Shown here piece by piece: positions 5,406-9,645 of a stretch of 9,645 bases of DNA. Below the pieces are notes generated by a model, which saw nothing but the letters and a program-made list of their open reading frames with translations, was not told the DNA's origin and made no database searches. Source of the DNA: Thermoflexales bacterium. Lineage in GTDB: Bacteria; Chloroflexota; Anaerolineae; B4-G1; SLSP01. A program made the translations under genes and the position numbers. Location: assembly GCA_007130345.1 (NCBI GenBank), contig SLSP01000416.1, positions 1 through 9,645 on the forward strand, read 5' to 3'. The first letter of the stretch is position 1. Each line of letters starts with the position of its first letter.

Positions 5406-7115
5406 CTACTCGCCCACGCCCTCAATCACCAGGGGGAGCGCGGGATTGCCCGGCAGCACGGTCAGCGCGGGCGTCGGTTCGTCAAACCATAGATCGTACA
5501 GTTCCCGGTAGGTGCCGTTCCTGTAGAGCGTCATCAAGGTGAGGTTGACCATGTCCCGATAGGCCGAATCGCCCTGGGGCAGGACGTAGGCCACGGGCCG
5601 GGTGTTGAAGCGCGTGGTCGTGATGGTGTATCCCGGCTGCCGGAAGAGGATGTCCAGCAGCGCCCGCCGCTCGCCCAGAATGGCGGTGATCTCGCCCCCG
5701 TTCAGCCCGGCGAGCGCGGCCTCAACGTTAGGATAGGTCACGGGCGAAATGCCAATCCCCAACGCCTGGGATCGCTCCTGGAGCACCGCCTCTGCCGAAG
5801 AGCCGCTGACGATGCCCACCCGCTGTCCGGCCAATGCCTCGAAGTCGCGGATGGGCGCGGCGGCCCGCGAGAAGATGCTCACGCCATCGTCCAGGATGGG
5901 GATGGAGAAATCGGCCTGCAACTCCGCCGCCCGCGTGTGATACCATCCCCCCATCAGGACATCCACCTCGCCCCGCGCCAGCTTATCGAAGCCGTCCGCT
6001 GCCGTCACCGGCACGAAGGTGATGGCCTGGCGGCTACCGAGCCAGCGCTCAACGACGCGCTCGAAGAGGCGCACCTCGAAGCCCGTGGGCACGCCGTCGG
6101 CGCGATCCGCGCTGTAGGGCCAGCGGTCGGTGAAGTAGCCCACGGCCACCGTCCCCCGCGCCCGAATCCGCCCGATGACGTCGAGGGTAGCGAGCTGCGT
6201 CGGCGCCATCGACAGAGCCGGCGTCGGCGTGTTGTCCGGCACGAAGCCGATTGCCGGCGGCGACGTGCCCGGCAGCCAGCGCGCGTAGAGCGTGTCGCGG
6301 GTTCCGTCTCGGGCCAGATCCTGGAACGTGAACGCGACCAGGTTGGCGAAGAAGGGGTCATTCTGGCGATAGACCAGGGCCACCGGCTCCTGGGTCATCT
6401 GCCCCACGATGGCCGTGCCCGCGACCATCCGCCGGGCGCGCTCCAGCCGATGGCGACTGTCGGCATAGGCATTCACCTGGCGGGTGCGCAGCCCCTCGAC
6501 GGCGTCGAAGAAGTTGTCATAGGTGACAAAATCGGTGATCACGTCGGTGGCGGCGGATAGCTCCTGGCGCGTGCCCGTCCAGCCCACCACGCCCACCCGC
6601 CGCTGCGCCAAGTCGCCCGCGCTCTGGATGCCCGTCTCCGGGAAGGTCAGCAAGGCCAACCCGTTGACGAAATAGGGCGGGCTGAAGTCGGCGCGGGCCT
6701 CGTCCTCTTGGGTGTGCGTGACGCCAGCCAGCACGAAGTCCACCGTCCCCTCGTCGAGATGCTGATACGCCGAATCGGAGCGCACTTGCCGGAAGCGGAC
6801 GGCGTCCGCGTCACCGAGCCAGCGCCGGGCCAACTCGCGGGCCAGATCGATTTCCAGACCGGCCAACTCGCTGTCCTCGGTGATGTACGAGAAGGGTTCC
6901 AGGTCGTAGCGGACGCCCACGACCATCTCGCCACGCTCCAGGATGCGGGCCGCCGTCGGCATCTGCTCTGGGAAGCGCGGCTCTGGCGTGGGTGTCACGT
7001 AAGCCGACATCGGCCCCTGGGGTTCTGGGGTGGGCAGCAGACTGGCTAAGTCGGCGCATCCAGAAAATACTACGGGTATCAGTATCAGCAACAACACGGG
7101 TAAAAAGCGTCGCAT
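5406..7115 (-). CDS. Lipoprotein with two tandem solute-binding (SBP_bac_3-type) domains
   Basis: This 569-aa exported lipoprotein begins with a hydrophobic signal ending in a lipobox (VFSGC), with Cys20 as the lipidated residue. A Pro/Thr-rich tether (TPEP repeats, about 28-53) follows. Two periplasmic-binding folds of the amino-acid family lie in tandem at about 58-290 and 315-545, joined by another Pro/Thr linker. They align to each other: ILERGEMVVGVRYD with RIRARGTVAVGYFTD, LARRWLG with VVERWLG, and HLDEGTVDFVLAG with KLARGEVDVLMGG. Such proteins capture polar solutes, often amino acids, for ABC uptake or for a sensor, but no permease or ATPase partner is adjacent, so the ligand and partner are unknown. 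ATG 7115 is chosen because GGAGG (complement of 7125-7129) is 9 nt upstream and the signal peptide starts there; ATG 7163 would add a charged, signal-incompatible extension. The gene is convergent with the HIT gene and divergent from the ABC exporter. Confidence 0.88.
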   Translation of the reverse strand: MRRFLPVLLLILIPVVFSGCADLASLLPTPEPQGPMSAYVTPTPEPRFPEQMPTAARILERGEMVVGVRYDLEPFSYITEDSELAGLEIDLARELARRWLGDADAVRFRQVRSDSAYQHLDEGTVDFVLAGVTHTQEDEARADFSPPYFVNGLALLTFPETGIQSAGDLAQRRVGVVGWTGTRQELSAATDVITDFVTYDNFFDAVEGLRTRQVNAYADSRHRLERARRMVAGTAIVGQMTQEPVALVYRQNDPFFANLVAFTFQDLARDGTRDTLYARWLPGTSPPAIGFVPDNTPTPALSMAPTQLATLDVIGRIRARGTVAVGYFTDRWPYSADRADGVPTGFEVRLFERVVERWLGSRQAITFVPVTAADGFDKLARGEVDVLMGGWYHTRAAELQADFSIPILDDGVSIFSRAAAPIRDFEALAGQRVGIVSGSSAEAVLQERSQALGIGISPVTYPNVEAALAGLNGGEITAILGERRALLDILFRQPGYTITTTRFNTRPVAYVLPQGDSAYRDMVNLTLMTLYRNGTYRELYDLWFDEPTPALTVLPGNPALPLVIEGVGE

Positions 7116-7175
7116 TTCGTTTATCCTCCCCTCATCGCGCCCGGTAAGACGGCGCGCGTGCATCGAACGTCTTCA

Positions 7176-7203
7176 AATGTACCACAAAGGGCCAAAGTCA
7201 CAA
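7176..7203 (-). promoter_or_regulatory. Possible sigma70-like promoter for the solute-binding lipoprotein
   Basis: Read on the minus strand, TTGTGA (7203-7198) and TACATT (7181-7176) are separated by 16 nt, each matching four of six consensus bases. It would leave a leader of roughly 50 nt before ATG 7115. The match is weak and the call is tentative. Confidence 0.25.
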
Positions 7204-7262
7204 CGTCCGCGCCTGTGCAAATTTCCCAAAATGCGATATACTTGGCTTGGCTAATGATTTTT

Positions 7263-7296
7263 GTATTGCGTAAACAGTAACACGAATACGCAATAC
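7263..7296. repeat. Perfect 10-bp inverted repeat in the divergent intergenic region
   Basis: GTATTGCGTA (7263-7272) and TACGCAATAC (7287-7296) are exact reverse complements separated by 14 nt. They lie 76 bp upstream of the ABC exporter start and 148 bp upstream of the lipoprotein start. The spacing suits a dimeric repressor, but the wording (CGCAATACG) also resembles short interspersed filler repeats, so both readings stay open. Confidence 0.55.
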
Positions 7297-7371
7297 GTAA
7301 TAGCAGCTACACAACCTGGCGAATGACACAAACCCGCCCTATATCCCCCCTAGTCTCCCGGAGGTCACTAC

Positions 7372-9162
7372 ATGAAAACGATGCACTTTTTATTGGGCTA
7401 CGCCCGACGCTACGTGCGCCCGCTGGTCATCACGGTGGTCAGCATGGTACTGCTGGTGGGCGTGCAACTGCTCGCGCCGTGGATTATCCGCGAATTGATC
7501 GCGGCGGTGCAGGGACAGGTGCAGGGCGAGGCCGCGATGCCCGTCATCACGCGGCTGGCGTTGCTGGCGCTGGCGGCGTATATGGCGCGCGCGGTGCTGC
7601 AATTCCTGCGCAGCTATATGGCGCACGTTGCCGGATGGGGCGTGGTGGCCGACGCCCGCCGCGATATTTACGACCACCTGCAACGGCTCTCGCTCCGCTT
7701 CTACGAGGACAAGCAGACGGGCCAGTTGATGTCGCGCGTGATCAACGATTCGGACATGATCGAGCGCCTCATCTCCCACGCTATCCCTGACGTGGCGGTC
7801 AACGTGCTGACCCTGGTCGGCGTCACCGCCGTGCTCCTCAGCCTCAACGTGAACCTGATGCTGCTGAGTCTCATCCCCATCCCCTTCATCGTTCTGGCGA
7901 TGCGCGGCTTCGCCAAGTACGTGCGCCCCGCCTTCCGCGAGCGCCAGCACGAGCTAGGCGAGCTTAACGCGACCCTCAATGACAACATCTCCGGCATCCG
8001 CGAGATCAAGGCGTTCACCCGCGAGGAAATTGAGGCGATGCGCGTCGGCTATCACATCGACCGCTACCGGGATTCGCTGCTGCGCGCGCTGCGGCTGATG
8101 GCGACCTTCCATCCGTTTGTGGAGTTGTCCTCGGCCCTGGGCACCATCGTCATCATCTACTTCGGCGGGCAACTGGCAATGCAGAACGTGCTCCCCATCG
8201 AGGACTTGGTGGCCTTCTTCCTGTACCTGGAGATCTTCTACCAGCCGGTGCGCGCCCTGAGCAACGCCTGGGAGCAGATTCAGGAGGCGCTGGCGGGGAC
8301 GGAGCGCGTCACCGAGATTATGGACGAGGTGCCGGCGGTGCAGGAGCGCGAGGACGCCATCACGCTGACGGAGCGGGCGGAGGGCGCGTTGGCGTTCCGC
8401 GACGTGGGCTTCCGCTACGAGGAGGGGCCGATGGTACTGGAACACATCACGCTCGACGTGCCCGCCAACAGCGTCCTGGCGCTGGTGGGGCCGACGGGCG
8501 TGGGCAAGACGACGCTCGCCAGCCTGATTCCGCGCTTCTACGATGTGGAAACCGGCAGCATCTCGTTGGACGGACGCGACATCCGCGAGGTCACCCTCAA
8601 GAGCTTGCGCCAGCAGATCAGCATCGTACTGCAAGACGTGTTCCTGTTCCATGGCACGGCCCGCGAGAACATCCGCTTTGGCAAGCCCGACGCCACCGAC
8701 GAGGAGGTGGTGGCCGCGGCCCAAATCGCCAACGCGCACGAGTTTATCTCGCAACTGCCCGATGGCTACGATACCCTCATCGGCGAGCGGGGCGTGAAGC
8801 TCTCCGGCGGGCAGCGCCAGCGGCTGGCGATTGCGCGCGCGGTGCTCAAAGACGCGCCCATCCTGATTCTGGACGAGGCCACGTCGTCGGTGGACACCGA
8901 GACGGAGCGGCTGATCCAGCAGGCATTGGAGCGGCTGATGGTGGGGAAGACGACTATCGTCATCGCGCATCGGCTCTCCACCGTGCGCAACGCCGATTTA
9001 ATTGTGGTGTTGGATGGAAGCGAGATCGCCGAGCAGGGCACACACGCGGAACTGCTGCGGCGTGATGGCCTGTATCGGCATCTCAACGCGGTGCAAGCCA
9101 CCAATGATGACAGGGTGCTCATATCACTGGAACGTGAGGCGGTGCTCCATCCCATGATGTGA
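7372..9162 (+). CDS. ABC exporter half-transporter (fused membrane and ATPase domains, MsbA/MdlB-like)
   Basis: This 596-aa protein has the TMD-NBD layout of type IV ABC exporters. About six membrane segments occupy residues 1-310, including LVITVVSMVLLVGVQLLAP and the pair around 136-178. The ATPase domain (about 345-585) is complete: Walker A GPTGVGKTT (373-381, Lys379), Q-loop Gln421, signature LSGGQRQR (477-484), Walker B ILILDEA (497-503, catalytic Glu502) and H-loop His533 in IAHRLST. It would act in the inner membrane as a dimer, pumping lipid, peptide or drug-like molecules outward; the substrate cannot be predicted. Intact motifs in one chain allow a homodimer, and no second half-transporter follows within the window. 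ATG 7372 has GGAGG (7360-7364) 7 nt upstream. The length is normal for the family. Confidence 0.93.
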   Translation: MKTMHFLLGYARRYVRPLVITVVSMVLLVGVQLLAPWIIRELIAAVQGQVQGEAAMPVITRLALLALAAYMARAVLQFLRSYMAHVAGWGVVADARRDIYDHLQRLSLRFYEDKQTGQLMSRVINDSDMIERLISHAIPDVAVNVLTLVGVTAVLLSLNVNLMLLSLIPIPFIVLAMRGFAKYVRPAFRERQHELGELNATLNDNISGIREIKAFTREEIEAMRVGYHIDRYRDSLLRALRLMATFHPFVELSSALGTIVIIYFGGQLAMQNVLPIEDLVAFFLYLEIFYQPVRALSNAWEQIQEALAGTERVTEIMDEVPAVQEREDAITLTERAEGALAFRDVGFRYEEGPMVLEHITLDVPANSVLALVGPTGVGKTTLASLIPRFYDVETGSISLDGRDIREVTLKSLRQQISIVLQDVFLFHGTARENIRFGKPDATDEEVVAAAQIANAHEFISQLPDGYDTLIGERGVKLSGGQRQRLAIARAVLKDAPILILDEATSSVDTETERLIQQALERLMVGKTTIVIAHRLSTVRNADLIVVLDGSEIAEQGTHAELLRRDGLYRHLNAVQATNDDRVLISLEREAVLHPMM

Positions 9163-9199
9163 GGATCCGAGCGGGGGTCACTTTGTGGTGTGAAATGTT

Positions 9200-9222
9200 A
9201 AACGTCATGCGTCAAACGTCAT
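9200..9222. repeat. Direct repeat AAACGTCAT, two copies
   Basis: AAACGTCAT occurs at 9200-9208 and 9214-9222, separated by GCGTC, giving a 14-bp period. Together with nearby CGTCA words it looks like simple-sequence intergenic filler. Confidence 0.5.
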
Positions 9223-9262
9223 TGATTCTAACAAAGCAATATCACCAAAGTCACCCTATTTG

Positions 9263-9336
9263 GGACACGGATGAACACAGAGTTCACAGATAAAACCAAA
9301 AAATCAGTGTTTTTCCGTGCAAATCTGTTCCGTGCA
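9263..9336. repeat. Imperfect palindromic ACACGGAT...CCGTGC element
   Basis: The left part (GGACACGGATGAACACAG, 9263-9280) is imperfectly complementary to the right part (TTTTCCGTGCAAATCTGTTC, 9311-9330, then CGTGC). The words GGACACGGAT and TTTTCCGT are shared with 2770-2786. Sequences of this wording recur between genes in many bacterial genomes, as I recall, so this is probably an interspersed palindromic repeat. Confidence 0.45.
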
Positions 9337-9396
9337 TGGCAAAATTGTCAAGCAAGGCTCTATCAGGCGTGAAGTATACCCTAAATCCAAACTTAT

Positions 9397-9435
9397 CCCA
9401 AAATATCCCAAATTTTATTTGGGATATTTGTTGGG
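9397..9435. repeat. Perfect 12-bp hairpin with repeated ATCCCAAA
   Basis: AAATATCCCAAA (9401-9412) and TTTGGGATATTT (9418-9429) pair perfectly around TTTTA. Flanking CCC (9397-9399) and GGG (9433-9435) may extend the stem past a bulge. TATCCCAAA occurs twice in tandem on the left side, from 9395 and from 9404. There is no adjacent gene whose terminator it obviously is. Confidence 0.55.
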
Positions 9436-9491
9436 TTTCTGAAAATGGTGTTAAGGAATGAGTGCGAAATAAGAGTTCCAATTTTTGGCCG

Positions 9492-9499
9492 TTTCAAGC
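9492..9499. repeat. Left target-site duplication (TTTCAAGC) of the MITE-like element
   Basis: TTTCAAGC directly abuts the left terminal inverted repeat at 9500 and is repeated exactly at 9635-9642, directly after the right terminal repeat. Confidence 0.65.
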
Positions 9500-9634
9500 C
9501 CCTGAGTGACTTATTATCACCTGTGGAAAAACAGTCGAGACCTACTACAGGTAGTGGATAATCGAGGATTTTTCCTATATGTAGTGGTCTGTGCGGTGAG
9601 CCGCAAACTCTAGGCGATAGTTAGTCACTCAGGG
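9500..9634. mobile_element. MITE-like non-autonomous element, 135 bp, with 8-bp target duplication
   Basis: The ends CCCTGAGTGACT (9500-9511) and AGTCACTCAGGG (9623-9634) are perfect 12-bp terminal inverted repeats. They are flanked on both sides by TTTCAAGC, an exact 8-bp direct repeat, as expected for a transposase-made target duplication. The interior is too short to encode a transposase. It contains further foldable arms: AGACCTACTAC (9538-9548) pairs with GTAGTGGTCT (9581-9590) with one bulge, and GCGGTGAGCCGC (9593-9604) is a small hairpin. It would need a full-length insertion sequence elsewhere in the genome sharing its ends. Families making 8-bp duplications include IS256, ISL3, ISAs1 and IS66; the ends do not let me choose. 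A structured RNA is the main alternative reading. Confidence 0.65.
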
Positions 9635-9642
9635 TTTCAAGC
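9635..9642. repeat. Right target-site duplication (TTTCAAGC) of the MITE-like element
   Basis: This is an exact second copy of 9492-9499, directly after the right terminal repeat that ends at 9634. The inferred empty site would read GTTTCAAGCGCA. Confidence 0.65.
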
Positions 9643-9645
9643 GCA

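Larger units (their letters stand above)
9163..9499. other. Intergenic stretch without a gene, rich in short repeats
   Basis: I find no credible coding region, tRNA or rRNA here; the open frames are short and unconvincing. The stretch contains a 9-bp direct repeat (9200-9222), an imperfect palindromic element (9263-9336), an ATCCCAAA hairpin (9397-9435), and a loose inverted match between 9174-9190 (GGGTCACTTTGTGGTG) and 9242-9256 (TCACCAAAGTCACCC). No clear intrinsic terminator with a U tract follows the ABC exporter. Confidence 0.6.

Noticed and set aside
9284..9481. 65-residue minus-strand open frame
   Set aside because: It lies within AT-rich repeats and hairpins, with no ribosome site or family resemblance seen.
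9491..9645. CRISPR array beginning, from GTTTCAAG words near the window end
   Set aside because: Only two copies occur, 143 bp apart and 9 bp long, and they are better explained as a target duplication around an inverted-repeat element.

Overview
The window looks like part of a GC-rich chromosome from a non-model bacterium. A Chloroflexota-type (Anaerolineae-like) origin is my best guess. It rests on the style of the multi-GAF soluble histidine kinase, the archaeal-type lipoate genes and the short palindromic intergenic repeats. No marker gene proves it, and I could not compute composition or run searches. Intergenic DNA is clearly more AT-rich than the genes and holds several perfect inverted repeats.

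Layout. (1) 1-1779 (+): the 3' part of a GAF-GAF-HisKA-HATPase sensor kinase whose start lies outside the window. (2) 1830-4941 (+): four genes that read as one lipoyl-cofactor assembly cassette. They are a radical SAM protein with CxxxCxxC and a C-terminal CPNC, a lipoate/octanoate-protein ligase catalytic subunit (LplA), a separate ligase C-terminal subunit (LplB, overlapping lplA by 32 bp), and a second radical SAM protein starting 1 nt after lplB. A 260-bp AT-rich spacer with palindromes separates the first gene from the other three. (3) 5027-5323 (+): a short HIT-family protein whose first triad histidine is replaced by glutamine. (4) 5406-7115 (-): a lipoprotein with two tandem solute-binding domains, convergent with the HIT gene across a hairpin terminator at 5351-5380. 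(5) 7372-9162 (+): a complete half-size ABC exporter, divergent from the solute-binding gene. (6) 9163-9645: 483 bp with no gene I can support, but rich in repeats. At its end is a 135-bp element with 12-bp perfect terminal inverted repeats and an 8-bp target duplication, a MITE-like insertion.

How the genes may work together. Canonical lipoate synthesis uses LipB plus LipA. Here the likely scheme is that LplA+LplB place an octanoyl (or lipoyl) group on a carrier lysine, and the two radical SAM proteins, as a LipS1/LipS2-type pair, insert the two sulfurs. This type of pathway has been described in Thermococcus and later in bacteria. The notable points here are its compact arrangement, the split ligase and the probable bacterial host. 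The kinase, HIT protein, solute-binding lipoprotein and exporter have no evident link to lipoate and look like ordinary neighbours.
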